A stretch of 64,000 nt of DNA from JBMNGO01 sp050949885 (GCA_050949885.1 JBMNGO010000004.1:1-64000); one strand, 5' to 3'. Counted from the stretch's first letter, positions 43,899-53,542 are shown. Numbers and translations: made by a program. The notes: generated by a model not told the origin, from the sequence alone.

Positions 43899-45884
43899 AT
43901 GAAGAAAAATAAGCTGACTTTACCCAAGAGCATTTTAAAAAATATGGTAGCAGAAGTAGCGGAATTGATTAACACTTTTGAAGGTCAAATGCTGCTGATA
44001 GATATGTTTGAGGAAATCCCTTACCATCTGAGACCATTGGTTATTGATGGGATTTCCGGGTTTCATAATAAGGAGCTGGCTGTTTTTGTAAGAATGCTCA
44101 AAGAAGAATATGGCCGCGAACTCTCCTCCAGTTGTGACCGGGCCATGGAAAAATACCGTTTAGCAGGAATCAGTGATAAAAATGAAGATCTGGATCATGG
44201 GGAGTTTTTTCAGGCCTTTACTACCCGTACCAGGCAAACGGGCAGAATTTCCCTCCATGTGGCATGGAAAACCAATAACAGTTCCTTGCGTGTTGAATCC
44301 TTTGGTCTATCCTTTGGGCAAGAGGGAATCTATAATTTCCTGGTGGCTGAAAACTTCTCTTTTTCTCAATTTAAGAAAGAATACCAGATACCTGACAACT
44401 TGGTTCAGGTTAGTATGGCAGAAGCTTGCTATTTGATAACCCAGGCTTATCAGTGCAATGTATGCCATATGAGCCGACCCGCTCCGGGAAAATTTTTATA
44501 TAACAAGTATTTCATTTCGGGATCTGGGCTTACCCGGACCCAGCAGCGCTCTCTGATTAAAATGCTTACTCCCAAGCTTAATCCCCGGCGTTTGGTCAAT
44601 ACTTTTCTGCAAAGGCTCAAAAAAAAGGATTTTAGCTTTATCTTTTCGCTGCTGCCCGATTATGTATCATCATATAATTTGGTGGCAGAGGTCTTCAGTG
44701 ACATAATTGGTGGAGCAACTCTTTTGGAAGGTCAGGTTAGGGAAGTTTCGGAATCACGGAATGGCATCAGGGTATCTGCCTATTCCATTACTGTTAATAA
44801 TCATGATGCTTTCTTAAATGAATATAGTTTTTTTCTTATGAAAGATTTATCAGGGGAAAGAGTAATCAAACATATACAGAAAGATAAGTGTGAAGTAATT
44901 AACGAGAGTAGTAGTTTAAACCCCTTTAATTGCCTGGTATATTGCCATCTCTATGAAATCCTGGATCTTGACCAACTTTTCCAATTTCTTAATCAAGTAG
45001 ACAATCTGCAGCAGGTTGAGGAAATGGCATATGGCATTCATTTGCGTATTGTGTCTGGAGGGGATGCTTTTAATCAAGGGGTATCCTTTATAAAGGGTTC
45101 TTTTGTTGATATTGTCATTAACGGGGAAGAATTGGTGGTAATGGCCGGAGACCCTGAAATTCTGGCGGAACTGGCGGAGACTTGCGGTCTCGATGATGGC
45201 GAGCTGGTTCAATTTCGAGGAGAGTATGAGGTTAATTTAGTGGTAGCCAGCAAGTATGTTGAAGGTGAGTATTTAAATTTTGAGGATATACTGGCTGGCA
45301 AAGGGCCGGAGTGTTCTTTCGAAAACGGGATGCGCTTTTTCAGTGCCAGGTATTTTATTAAGGATGATGGTCCAGTACTTGATTATATAAATGATGTCCA
45401 GCATGTGCACGTTAAGAACAAGGAGGGGCATGAAGTATATTTCCAATTCAACAGCAATGGAATAGTCGAGTATGTATTAACTAAAGATTGGATTACTGTT
45501 TCTACTTTTGGAGAATTGGGATTGAGTAATGCCAGGTATGCATTTGAAAAAGGATTGTACGATTGTTTGGAGTTTGACGGTATAGAAGTAAGAGAAGAAG
45601 GAATATTTGAAATTCTGACTCCAGAAATAGAGAAGCAGTATCCCGGACTGGAAAAACAGCTAAAAGATGCCTATTTAAATACCTGGTATTATTCCCAACT
45701 GGTATATCTTTGCGGCATGAGCCCCAGAGAGGCTTGTTTGACTGAAGAAGGAAGAAGATTATTATGGCAGATGTTGAAAAAGATCAGCCAGGAAAATAAG
45801 AATACGGTTATTCCCAGAAAAACCAGGATTGGCCTTACCGAATATCTGCATATAATAGAGCAAAAGAATAGCGAAATACTATAA
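43899..45884 (+). CDS. Large protein of unknown function, 661 aa
   Basis: An intact soluble protein starting at ATG 43899 with CAGGAG eight bases upstream. No signal peptide or membrane helix. A central CNVCHMSRPAPGKFLYNKYF (about 186-205) has one CxxC pair. The C-terminus holds GMSPREACLTEEGRRLLWQM, a short element also seen at the ends of SEC-C/TPR-type and DUF-type proteins. I recognise no overall family. It lies between the small membrane proteins and the T-box promoter and appears monocistronic. Confidence 0.8.
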   Translation: MKKNKLTLPKSILKNMVAEVAELINTFEGQMLLIDMFEEIPYHLRPLVIDGISGFHNKELAVFVRMLKEEYGRELSSSCDRAMEKYRLAGISDKNEDLDHGEFFQAFTTRTRQTGRISLHVAWKTNNSSLRVESFGLSFGQEGIYNFLVAENFSFSQFKKEYQIPDNLVQVSMAEACYLITQAYQCNVCHMSRPAPGKFLYNKYFISGSGLTRTQQRSLIKMLTPKLNPRRLVNTFLQRLKKKDFSFIFSLLPDYVSSYNLVAEVFSDIIGGATLLEGQVREVSESRNGIRVSAYSITVNNHDAFLNEYSFFLMKDLSGERVIKHIQKDKCEVINESSSLNPFNCLVYCHLYEILDLDQLFQFLNQVDNLQQVEEMAYGIHLRIVSGGDAFNQGVSFIKGSFVDIVINGEELVVMAGDPEILAELAETCGLDDGELVQFRGEYEVNLVVASKYVEGEYLNFEDILAGKGPECSFENGMRFFSARYFIKDDGPVLDYINDVQHVHVKNKEGHEVYFQFNSNGIVEYVLTKDWITVSTFGELGLSNARYAFEKGLYDCLEFDGIEVREEGIFEILTPEIEKQYPGLEKQLKDAYLNTWYYSQLVYLCGMSPREACLTEEGRRLLWQMLKKISQENKNTVIPRKTRIGLTEYLHIIEQKNSEIL

Positions 45885-45892
45885 AGAATATA

Positions 45893-45922
45893 TTGACAGC
45901 TGGCCAAGGTTTTAAATATACT
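45893..45922 (+). promoter_or_regulatory. Promoter of the ilv-leu operon
   Basis: TTGACA (45893-45898), an 18-bp spacer and TATACT (45917-45922). Transcription would start near 45929, about 17 bases before T-box stem I. Confidence 0.75.
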
Positions 45923-45945
45923 TAAAGGACAAATAAAAAAAGCAA

Positions 45946-46214
45946 AAACGATGAAGGGAACGAACGTGTGAAATCCCTTAGTTACAGAGAGCCGGAAAAG
46001 GTGAAAACCGGTACAATATTTCATACGGAGATCATCCCGGAGTTGTTATCTGAAAGGTCCAAAAGACTTAGTAGGTGCTACCGGACGGAAATGTCTGTTA
46101 AAAAGCTGGCATAGGGTTGTTTCCTATGCTGTAAGAGGTTGTGCAGGTGCGCAACAAACAGGGTGGTACCGCGGGAATTTCCTCTCGTCCCTGGTAAGGG
46201 AGAGAGGATTTTTT
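45946..46214 (+). ncRNA. T-box leader controlling the ilv-leu operon
   Basis: Recognisable T-box parts in order: stem I with the AGAGAG bulge (about 45987), the specifier region near GAGATCATC (46028-46036), the conserved T-box AGGGTGGTACCGCGG (46160-46174), and a terminator with stem CCTCTCGTCCCT (46181-46192)/AGGGAGAGAGG (46197-46207) followed by six T. Uncharged tRNA would pair with the specifier and with the T-box NCCA-binding bulge to favour antitermination. The best specifier reading is ATC (isoleucine) at 46031-46033. Nearby TTG and GTT triplets in GGAGTTGTTATC mean that Leu or Val cannot be excluded by eye. Confidence 0.93.
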
Positions 46215-46295
46215 ATATCCTTTTTTAAGTGACTCGTATAAACACTATATTCAGTCCTGATTATAGATTATTTACTAAATTAAGGAGTGAGTTTG

Positions 46296-47174
46296 ATGGG
46301 TGGAAGGATTTATCTTAATGGAGCTTTTGTTGAAGAAGAACAGGCAAAAGTATCAGTGTATGACCACGGCTTTTTGTATGGGGACGGGGTTTTTGAAGGG
46401 ATCAGAGCTTATCACAATAGTGTGTTTAGATTGAAAGAACACGTTGACAGACTGTATGACTCGGCTAAAGCAATAAACCTTGTAATACCCATGACCAAAG
46501 AGGAAATGGCTGAAGTTATCCTGGAAACCTGCCGCCAAAATGGTTTGAGAGATGCCTATATCAGAGTTGTGGTTTCACGGGGTAAGGGGGATTTGGGATT
46601 GAACCCCATTAGCTGTAAAACACCCACAGTGGTATGTATAGCTTCATCTATCACCCTTTATCCCCAGGAAGCGTATGAAAATGGATTGGAAGTAATTACT
46701 GTTCCTACTCGCCGCAATGGACCTGAGGGTGTAAATCCGCGTATTAAATCCCTCAATTATCTAAATAATATTATGGCTAAAATTGAGGCTAGTATTGCAG
46801 GTGTGTCTGAGGCCATTATGCTTAATCAGGAAGGGTATGTGGCAGAGTGTACCGGGGATAATGTTTTTATTGTGAGAGATGGTATTCTTAAGACTCCCGC
46901 CAAGCATATTGGCTTGCTGGAAGGAGTTACCCGCAATGAGGTTATTACCCTGGCTAATAAGCTGGGCATACCGGTTGAAGAAACTACTCTTACCCGTTAT
47001 GATATTTTTGTTGCCGATGAGGCTTTTCTTACCGGGACTGCAGCTGAATTAATACCTGTAGTTAAGGTTGACAATCGTGTTATTGGCGATGGAAAACCCG
47101 GTCCTATTTTTAATAGACTTTTAGCCGAATTCCGAGAAGTCACCAAACAAACGGGAGCCCTTATTTTTAAATAG
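46296..47174 (+). CDS. ilvE: Branched-chain amino acid aminotransferase
   Basis: A 292-residue class IV PLP aminotransferase for the last step of Ile, Val and Leu synthesis. Features: YDHGFLYGDGVFEGIRAY, the PLP lysine in NPRIKSLNYLNNIMAK (Lys about 157), EAIMLNQEGYVAECTGDN and LTGTAAELIPV. The ATG at 46296 is nine bases after AAGGAG; an in-frame GTG at 46287 overlaps that site. First gene after the T-box. Confidence 0.95.
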   Translation: MGGRIYLNGAFVEEEQAKVSVYDHGFLYGDGVFEGIRAYHNSVFRLKEHVDRLYDSAKAINLVIPMTKEEMAEVILETCRQNGLRDAYIRVVVSRGKGDLGLNPISCKTPTVVCIASSITLYPQEAYENGLEVITVPTRRNGPEGVNPRIKSLNYLNNIMAKIEASIAGVSEAIMLNQEGYVAECTGDNVFIVRDGILKTPAKHIGLLEGVTRNEVITLANKLGIPVEETTLTRYDIFVADEAFLTGTAAELIPVVKVDNRVIGDGKPGPIFNRLLAEFREVTKQTGALIFK

Positions 47175-47206
47175 GCAGCCCTACATATACAGAAGGAGGA
47201 ATGGTT

Positions 47207-48868
47207 ATGAAGAGTGACCTTGCCAAGCAGGGGGTGGAAAAAGCTCCCCACCGGTCCCTTTTTAAGGCTCTGGGTCTAACTGATGAAGAGATGTCCCGAC
47301 CTTTAGTGGGAATAGTAAATTCCAGGAATGAAGTCATACCCGGACATATTAATCTTGATAAGATTAGCGAAGCAGTTAAAAAAGGTGTAAGCATGGCTGG
47401 GGGAACTCCATTGGAATTCCATACCATAGGGGTATGTGATGGCATTGCCATGAACCATATAGGCATGAAATATTCCCTAGGCAGCCGGGAACTTATTGCT
47501 GATTCAGTGGAAGTAATGGCAACTGCGCATGCCTTTGACGCTTTGGTATTCATTCCCAATTGCGACAAAATTGTACCCGGCATGCTAATGGCTGCTGTCC
47601 GATTGAACCTCCCTAGCATTTTCATAAGCGGCGGACCTATGCTGGCCGGAAATATAGGAGGCAAGAAGGTTAGTCTTACCCAGGTTTTTGAAGGGGTAGG
47701 AGCGGTGGCGGCAGGGTCCATGTCCCTTGATGAACTTTGCGAACTGGAAGAGAAGGCTTGCCCCACCTGTGGCTCCTGTTCGGGAATGTTTACGGCCAAT
47801 TCAATGAATTGCCTTACTGAAGCATTGGGATTGGGACTTCCGGGCAATGGAACCATTCCTGCTGTATATTCTGAAAGGATAAGGCTGGCCAAACAGGCAG
47901 GAATGAAAATAATGGAGCTGCTGGAAAAGGATATTAAGCCAAGAGATATTTTGACCCCAGAAGCTTTCGAGAATGCGATCAGGCTGGATATGGCTATTGG
48001 TTGTTCTACCAATTCGGTCCTGCATTTGCTGGCCATTGCCAATGAAGCTGGTATAAAGATAGATCTTGACCTTTTCAATAGAATTAGCTCCAGTACTCCT
48101 CATCTCTGCAAACTTAGTCCGGCGGGAGGCCATCATTTGGAAGACCTTTACCAGGCAGGGGGTATTCAGGCTCTTTATAATGAGCTTAATAAGCAGGGAT
48201 TGGTAAATACTAATTGTATGACAGTGACCGGCAAGACCGTAGGAGAGAATATCAAGAATTGCCCGGTTCGTGATTATTCTGTTATAAGGCCATTGGAAAA
48301 CCCGTACAGCGAAACTGGCGGATTGGCCATATTATTCGGCAACCTGGCTCCTGAGGGAGCAGTAGTTAAAAAAGGCGCAGTTGCCGAGGAAATGATGGTT
48401 CATGAAGGACCAGCCAGGGTGTTTGATTCTGAGGAAGAAGCTTGTGCAGCCATTCTTCAGAATAAAATATCTGCCGGTGACGTTATTGTTATAAGGTATG
48501 AAGGCCCTCGCGGGGGACCCGGTATGAGGGAAATGCTCACACCTACCTCGGCGGTGGCAGGCATGGGACTTGATAAGGAGGTAGCCCTTATTACGGATGG
48601 GCGTTTTTCCGGCGCAACCAGAGGCGCATCCATTGGCCATGTATCTCCTGAAGCAGCGGCGGGGGGAAATATTGCTTTGGTCAGAGAGGGCGACCTGATC
48701 CGCATTGATATCCCGGCCCATCGGCTGGAACTGCTAGTAGATGAAAAGATACTGGCAGAAAGAAGAAGGGACTTTAAAGTTCCGGAGCCCAAAATCAAAA
48801 CAGGATATATGAACCGATATGCAAAGATGGTTAGTTCGGCAAGTACCGGGGCCATATGGGATAGGTAA
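47207..48868 (+). CDS. ilvD: Dihydroxy-acid dehydratase
   Basis: A 553-residue Fe-S dehydratase forming the 2-oxoacid precursors of Val and Ile. Cluster cysteines are visible in VFIPNCDKIVPGML and CPTCGSCSGMFTANSMNC; the substrate region GRFSGATRGASIGHVSPEA is near the C-terminus. The ATG at 47207 has AAGGAGG eight bases upstream; the ATG at 47201 would be too close. It is 32 bp after ilvE. Confidence 0.97.
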   Translation: MKSDLAKQGVEKAPHRSLFKALGLTDEEMSRPLVGIVNSRNEVIPGHINLDKISEAVKKGVSMAGGTPLEFHTIGVCDGIAMNHIGMKYSLGSRELIADSVEVMATAHAFDALVFIPNCDKIVPGMLMAAVRLNLPSIFISGGPMLAGNIGGKKVSLTQVFEGVGAVAAGSMSLDELCELEEKACPTCGSCSGMFTANSMNCLTEALGLGLPGNGTIPAVYSERIRLAKQAGMKIMELLEKDIKPRDILTPEAFENAIRLDMAIGCSTNSVLHLLAIANEAGIKIDLDLFNRISSSTPHLCKLSPAGGHHLEDLYQAGGIQALYNELNKQGLVNTNCMTVTGKTVGENIKNCPVRDYSVIRPLENPYSETGGLAILFGNLAPEGAVVKKGAVAEEMMVHEGPARVFDSEEEACAAILQNKISAGDVIVIRYEGPRGGPGMREMLTPTSAVAGMGLDKEVALITDGRFSGATRGASIGHVSPEAAAGGNIALVREGDLIRIDIPAHRLELLVDEKILAERRRDFKVPEPKIKTGYMNRYAKMVSSASTGAIWDR

Positions 48869-48878
48869 GAAGAGCAAG

Positions 48879-48900
48879 CGGGCCATCAAAAGCCCGTTTT
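48879..48900 (+). terminator. Terminator-like hairpin between ilvD and ilvB
   Basis: CGGGC (48879-48883), loop CATCAAAA, GCCCG (48892-48896) then TTTTATT. It sits inside the operon, so it may lower ilvB-and-beyond expression or mark a sub-operon. Confidence 0.55.
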
Positions 48901-48947
48901 ATTCTTATTTTATAATACTACTGATTAATAATTGGAGGTGATCCTGG

Positions 48948-50642
48948 TTGAAGCTCAAAGGAGCCCAGATTCTCTTGCAGTGTCTGCAGGAAGAGGGCGT
49001 TGACACCATTTTTGGTTATCCTGGAGGAGCAGTTCTGCCCATTTATGATGCCATATTCGACTCCCCAATCAGACATATTCTTACTCGCCATGAGCAGGGA
49101 GCAGCTCATGCTGCAGATGGATATGCACGAGCAACCGGAAAGGTAGGTGTATGTATCGCTACTTCAGGACCTGGTGCGACAAATTTGGTTACAGGTATTG
49201 CTACGGCTTATATGGATTCCACACCGATGGTGTGTTTTACCGGACAGGTAGCTACCAGTCTAATCGGGAAGGATGCCTTTCAGGAAGCCGATATTACAGG
49301 AATTACTCTGCCTATAACCAAACATAATTACCTGGTGGAAAAAACCGAGGATATAGCCCGGGTAGTAAAAGAAGCCTTCTATATTGCCAGAACCAACCGG
49401 CCGGGGCCTGTAGTGGTGGATCTGCCAAAAGATATAATGGAGAGGGAAATTGAGTATGAGCCTGTAACAGAAGAAATCAATATAAGAAGCTACCGGGTCA
49501 TGAAGGGGTATAATGCCGGACAGGTAATTTCTGCTGTTAAACTGATTGAACAGGCCCAAAAACCTGTTATATATGCTGGCGGCGGCGTAATTGCATCAGA
49601 AGCATCCAATGAATTGATAGAATTGGCAGAGAAACGACAGATTCCTGTAACAACTACATTAATGGGAATGGGATCTTTCCCCGGTGATAACCCCCTGTTT
49701 TTGGGGATGCTGGGTATGCACGGAACTAAATATGCCAATTATGCAGTATCTGCTTGTGATCTTTTGATTGCTATAGGAGTAAGATTTGATGACCGTGTAA
49801 CTGGTAAAATAGAAACTTTTGCCCCTCATGCTAAGATAATTCATATTGACATTGATGCTGCAGAAATTGGGAAAAACGTCAAAGTAAACGTACCTATTGT
49901 AGGGCAGGTCAAAGAAGTATTAACAGCTTTAAACCAGCGTTTATCACCTGTAGATACTGAACCGCTAAAAGAATGGAAGCAAATGATTGCTGACTGGAAG
50001 GCTAGCTACCCCTTGACATATGGTTTGGCTTCCGAAGGCCGGATAATGCCCCAAAAGGTTATTGAGGAAATATTCCAGGTAACTGCCGGGAAAGCTATAA
50101 TTACTACCGAAGTTGGCCAAAACCAGATGTGGACAGCTCAGCATTTCAAGTTTCTGTATCCCCGATCTTTCCTGACTTCGGGAGGTCTAGGCACCATGGG
50201 CTACGGGATGCCGGCCGCTATCGGAGCCAAGATTGCCCGGCCTGATTGGCCGGTAATTGATATAGCCGGTGACGGCAGTATTCAGATGAACATTCAGGAG
50301 CTGGGAACTGCTGTTCAATACAAGTTGCCGATAATTATTTGTATCCTCAACAACCAGTTCCTGGGTATGGTTCGGCAATGGCAGGGGCTGTTCTACAAAG
50401 GCAGGTATTCCCATACCGACATCAGTCACCAGCCTGATTTTGTAAAGCTTGCTGAGGCCTATGGAGCCGTAGGAAGAAGGATCCAAGACCCTGGTCAGGT
50501 TAATTCTGCTTTACGTGAAGCCTTGGATGTTACTGATCGTCCGGTGGTCCTTGATTTTTGGGTAGAAAGAGAAGCTGACGTATTTCCTATGGTACCTCCA
50601 GGAGGATCCCTTTCTGAAATGCTTGGAGGTGAAACCCGATGA
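48948..50642 (+). CDS. ilvB: Acetolactate synthase, catalytic subunit
   Basis: A 564-residue ThDP enzyme making acetolactate or acetohydroxybutyrate. Features: GYPGGAVLPIYDA, catalytic Glu in RHEQGAAHAADGYAR, FAD-region VRFDDRVTGK and the ThDP motif GDGSIQMNIQELGTAVQYKL. Start is TTG with GGAGGTG upstream. The stop overlaps the ilvN start (ATGA), typical for equimolar subunits. Confidence 0.97.
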   Translation: MKLKGAQILLQCLQEEGVDTIFGYPGGAVLPIYDAIFDSPIRHILTRHEQGAAHAADGYARATGKVGVCIATSGPGATNLVTGIATAYMDSTPMVCFTGQVATSLIGKDAFQEADITGITLPITKHNYLVEKTEDIARVVKEAFYIARTNRPGPVVVDLPKDIMEREIEYEPVTEEINIRSYRVMKGYNAGQVISAVKLIEQAQKPVIYAGGGVIASEASNELIELAEKRQIPVTTTLMGMGSFPGDNPLFLGMLGMHGTKYANYAVSACDLLIAIGVRFDDRVTGKIETFAPHAKIIHIDIDAAEIGKNVKVNVPIVGQVKEVLTALNQRLSPVDTEPLKEWKQMIADWKASYPLTYGLASEGRIMPQKVIEEIFQVTAGKAIITTEVGQNQMWTAQHFKFLYPRSFLTSGGLGTMGYGMPAAIGAKIARPDWPVIDIAGDGSIQMNIQELGTAVQYKLPIIICILNNQFLGMVRQWQGLFYKGRYSHTDISHQPDFVKLAEAYGAVGRRIQDPGQVNSALREALDVTDRPVVLDFWVEREADVFPMVPPGGSLSEMLGGETR

Positions 50643-51130
50643 GAAAGCATACCCTATCTGTAATTGTGGAAAATAAACCTGGTGTTCTTACTCGTGTGGC
50701 CATGCTTTTCAGAAGACGTGGATACAATATTGAGAGCCTTACCGTGGGAGAAACAGAGAATCCCAGCATTTCCCGCATGACAATTGCCGTAACCGGCGAC
50801 GAAACGGTCATAGAACAGGTAACCAAGCAATTATATAAATTGATTGACGTTATTAAGATTGTGGACCTAACCGAGGAACGCTTTGTTGAACGTGAGCTGG
50901 TATTGATAAAAGTAAAAGCCAGCAGCAGCATTCGGTCAGAAATTCTGCAAATTGTACAGATATTCAGAGCAAGAATTGTTGATATTGGAAAGAACTCTAT
51001 GATAATCGAAGTAACTGGTGATTCCGGCAAAATTGACGCTATTGAAGAATCCTTACGTCCCTTTGGAATAGTAGAATTGGTCAGGACCGGTAAAGTGGCT
51101 ATGGCCCGTGGTCATAAGGATAAAGAATAG
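50639..51130 (+). CDS. ilvN: Acetolactate synthase, regulatory subunit
   Basis: A 163-residue subunit with an N-terminal ACT domain (HTLSVIVENKPGVLTRVAML, RRRGYNIESLTVGETE) that binds valine for feedback inhibition, and the C-terminal ALS_ss_C domain (MIIEVTGDSGKIDAIEESL). Coupled to ilvB by the four-base overlap and followed by ilvC after 26 bp. Confidence 0.97.
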   Translation: MRKHTLSVIVENKPGVLTRVAMLFRRRGYNIESLTVGETENPSISRMTIAVTGDETVIEQVTKQLYKLIDVIKIVDLTEERFVERELVLIKVKASSSIRSEILQIVQIFRARIVDIGKNSMIIEVTGDSGKIDAIEESLRPFGIVELVRTGKVAMARGHKDKE

Positions 51131-51156
51131 AACAATAAAAGGGAGGAAAGAACCTA

Positions 51157-52170
51157 ATGAGTAAAATGTATTATGATGATGATGCTAATCTGGAGTTACT
51201 AAAAGGTAAAACCGTGGCAGTAATGGGATTTGGTTCCCAGGGTCATGCTCAGGCCCAAAACCTTCACGAGAGCGGAGTAAAGGTAGTAGTTGGAATCAGA
51301 AAACCTTACGATGATTTTACCCAGCAAGAGTGGGACAAAGTTATTGCTGCAGGAATTCAGCCCATGACCGTGGCCGAGGCCGCTCAAGCAGCTGATGTGA
51401 TTCAAATACTGCTTCCTGACGAAATACAAGCCCGTGTTTACAAGGAGGAAATCCAGCCTTATCTAAAGGAGGGCGATGCTCTGGGATTTTCCCACGGTTT
51501 TAACATACATTTTGGACAAATAATTCCCCCGCCTTTCGTAGATGTTTTTATGGTTGCTCCTAAAAGCCCGGGTCATCTGGTAAGGCGTATGTATCTTAAA
51601 GGGGCAGGAGTACCGGGCTTGGTAGCCGTACAGCAGGATTACAGCTCAAAAGCCAAGGATCTGGCCTTAGCTTATGCGCGTGGTATTGGTTGTACCAGAG
51701 CCGGAGTTATTGAGACCACTTTTAAAGAGGAGACTGAAACCGACCTTTTCGGCGAACAATGTGTGCTTTGCGGCGGGGTAACCCAGCTGGTCAAAACTGG
51801 ATTTGAAACCCTGGTGGAAGCAGGATACCAGCCAGAAATAGCTTATTTTGAATGCATGCACGAGTTAAAGCTCATTGTTGACTTAATGTATGAGGGCGGA
51901 ATGGGCTATATGAGATATTCCATCAGCGATACCGCAGAATGGGGCGACTATACAGTGGGACCCAAGATTATTAACGAAGAAGTCAGATATGCTATGCATG
52001 AAGCCTTAAAAGATATTCAGGATGGTAAGTTTGCCAAAGAATGGCTGTTGGAAAACCAGGTGGGGCGTCCACAGTTTAATGCTTTGAAAAAACAGAACCA
52101 GGAACACCTGATAGAAAAGGTAGGAGCCAACCTGCGGGCTATGATGCCCTGGCTGAAGGAGACTAAATAA
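51157..52170 (+). CDS. ilvC: Ketol-acid reductoisomerase (class I)
   Basis: A 337-residue enzyme converting acetolactate to dihydroxyisovalerate. Features: GFGSQGHAQAQNLHESG (Rossmann, 24-40), HGFNIHFGQI, FKEETETDLFGEQ (Mg-binding Asp/Glu) and EGGMGYMRYSISDTAE. The cofactor loop reads GIRKPYDDF (46-54), with Asp52-Asp53 where NADPH-dependent enzymes usually have Ser/Arg phosphate contacts. Acidic residues there are associated with NADH preference, so cofactor use could be unusual. GGGAGG precedes the ATG. Confidence 0.97.
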   Translation: MSKMYYDDDANLELLKGKTVAVMGFGSQGHAQAQNLHESGVKVVVGIRKPYDDFTQQEWDKVIAAGIQPMTVAEAAQAADVIQILLPDEIQARVYKEEIQPYLKEGDALGFSHGFNIHFGQIIPPPFVDVFMVAPKSPGHLVRRMYLKGAGVPGLVAVQQDYSSKAKDLALAYARGIGCTRAGVIETTFKEETETDLFGEQCVLCGGVTQLVKTGFETLVEAGYQPEIAYFECMHELKLIVDLMYEGGMGYMRYSISDTAEWGDYTVGPKIINEEVRYAMHEALKDIQDGKFAKEWLLENQVGRPQFNALKKQNQEHLIEKVGANLRAMMPWLKETK

Positions 52171-52246
52171 CCCTCACCTGAGCCAATTTTTTGGAGCTCG
52201 ACCAAAGCATGACGGATTTATTATTTAGTGGGGAGGAGTGTAAAAC

Positions 52247-53506
52247 ATGGGGATGACTATTACTCAAAAGATACTGGCAGACCATGCGGGCAAAGATTAT
52301 GTGGAGCCCGGGGAACTGGTAAATTGCCGGGTGGATGTTGCCTTGGGCAATGATATTACCGCACCGCCTGCTATTGCAGAATTTGAGAAACTGGGAATAA
52401 AAAAGGTATTTGACCCGGAGAAAATAATCCTTATTCCAGATCATTTCGTTCCCAACAAGGATATCAAATCCGCCGAGCAGTGTAAAATAATGCGGGATTT
52501 TGCTCGCCAGCACAAAATAAAACACTATTATGAAGTGGGGCAAATGGGCGTTGAACACTGCTTCCTGCCTGAACAGGGACTTGTTTTACCCGGTGATCTG
52601 GTAATCGGTGCCGATTCCCATACCTGTACTTATGGAGCCTTAGGGGCATTTTCCACAGGAGTTGGATCAACTGATTTGGCGGCTGCTATGGCCACTGGTG
52701 AAGCCTGGTTTAAAGTCCCGGAAACCATTAAGTTCGTCTATTATGGTAAACTGCCCCGATGGGTTAGCGGCAAAGACCTTATTCTCTATACCATTGGAGA
52801 TATTGGAGTTGACGGAGCCCGTTATATGGCTATGGAATTCACCGGTGAGGCAGTCCAGGAATTATCCATTGACAACCGGTTAACCATGGCCAATATGGCT
52901 ATCGAAGCAGGCGGGAAAAACGGTATTTTTCATGTTGATGAAAAGACCCTGGAATATGTAACCCCAAGAGCCAATCGTCCCTTTAAAGTATTTGCATCTG
53001 ACGAGAATGCCCAATACTATGATATAAAAGAATATGATGTTTCCAAATTAGAACCAGTTGTGGCAATGCCGCATCTGCCTGAAAATATTAAACTTGTGAC
53101 CGAAGCAGCAGGGATTTCTATTGATCAAGTAGTTATAGGGTCCTGTACCAATGGCAGATTGGATGATCTTCAGGTTGCAGCCGAGATACTGCAAGGGAAA
53201 AAAGTCCATCCGGAAATCAGGGTGATCATCATTCCCGGAACCCAGGAAATCTACTTGGAGGCCCTACGCAGAGGCTATATTGAAACCTTTATTACAGCCG
53301 GAGCAGTTGTAAGTACCCCCACCTGCGGTCCATGCCTGGGTGGCTATATGGGAATATTGGCTAAAGGAGAGAGAGCCCTTTCCACCACCAATCGCAACTT
53401 TGTGGGTAGAATGGGACATCCGGAAAGTGAAGTCTACCTGTCTAGCCCGGCAGTGGCTGCCGCCAGCGCTATTAAAGGGGAAATCACTCCCCCTGACCAG
53501 ATTTAA
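52247..53506 (+). CDS. leuC: 3-isopropylmalate dehydratase, large subunit
   Basis: A 419-residue aconitase-like subunit. Fe-S ligands: GADSHTCTYGALGAF (Cys about 125), then GSCTNGRLDDL and TPTCGPCLGGYMG. The short bacterial/archaeal type (about 420 aa), usual in Clostridia. GGGGAGGAG lies before the ATG. It follows ilvC after 76 bp with no leuA between them. Confidence 0.96.
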   Translation: MGMTITQKILADHAGKDYVEPGELVNCRVDVALGNDITAPPAIAEFEKLGIKKVFDPEKIILIPDHFVPNKDIKSAEQCKIMRDFARQHKIKHYYEVGQMGVEHCFLPEQGLVLPGDLVIGADSHTCTYGALGAFSTGVGSTDLAAAMATGEAWFKVPETIKFVYYGKLPRWVSGKDLILYTIGDIGVDGARYMAMEFTGEAVQELSIDNRLTMANMAIEAGGKNGIFHVDEKTLEYVTPRANRPFKVFASDENAQYYDIKEYDVSKLEPVVAMPHLPENIKLVTEAAGISIDQVVIGSCTNGRLDDLQVAAEILQGKKVHPEIRVIIIPGTQEIYLEALRRGYIETFITAGAVVSTPTCGPCLGGYMGILAKGERALSTTNRNFVGRMGHPESEVYLSSPAVAAASAIKGEITPPDQI

Positions 53507-53542
53507 TAATAGCCACTTAGTGCATTAAAGGAGGACAAGAGT

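Noticed and set aside
47167..48078. A 303-codon minus-strand frame over ilvD
   Set aside because: Antisense shadow of ilvD; Ser-rich composition, no RBS.
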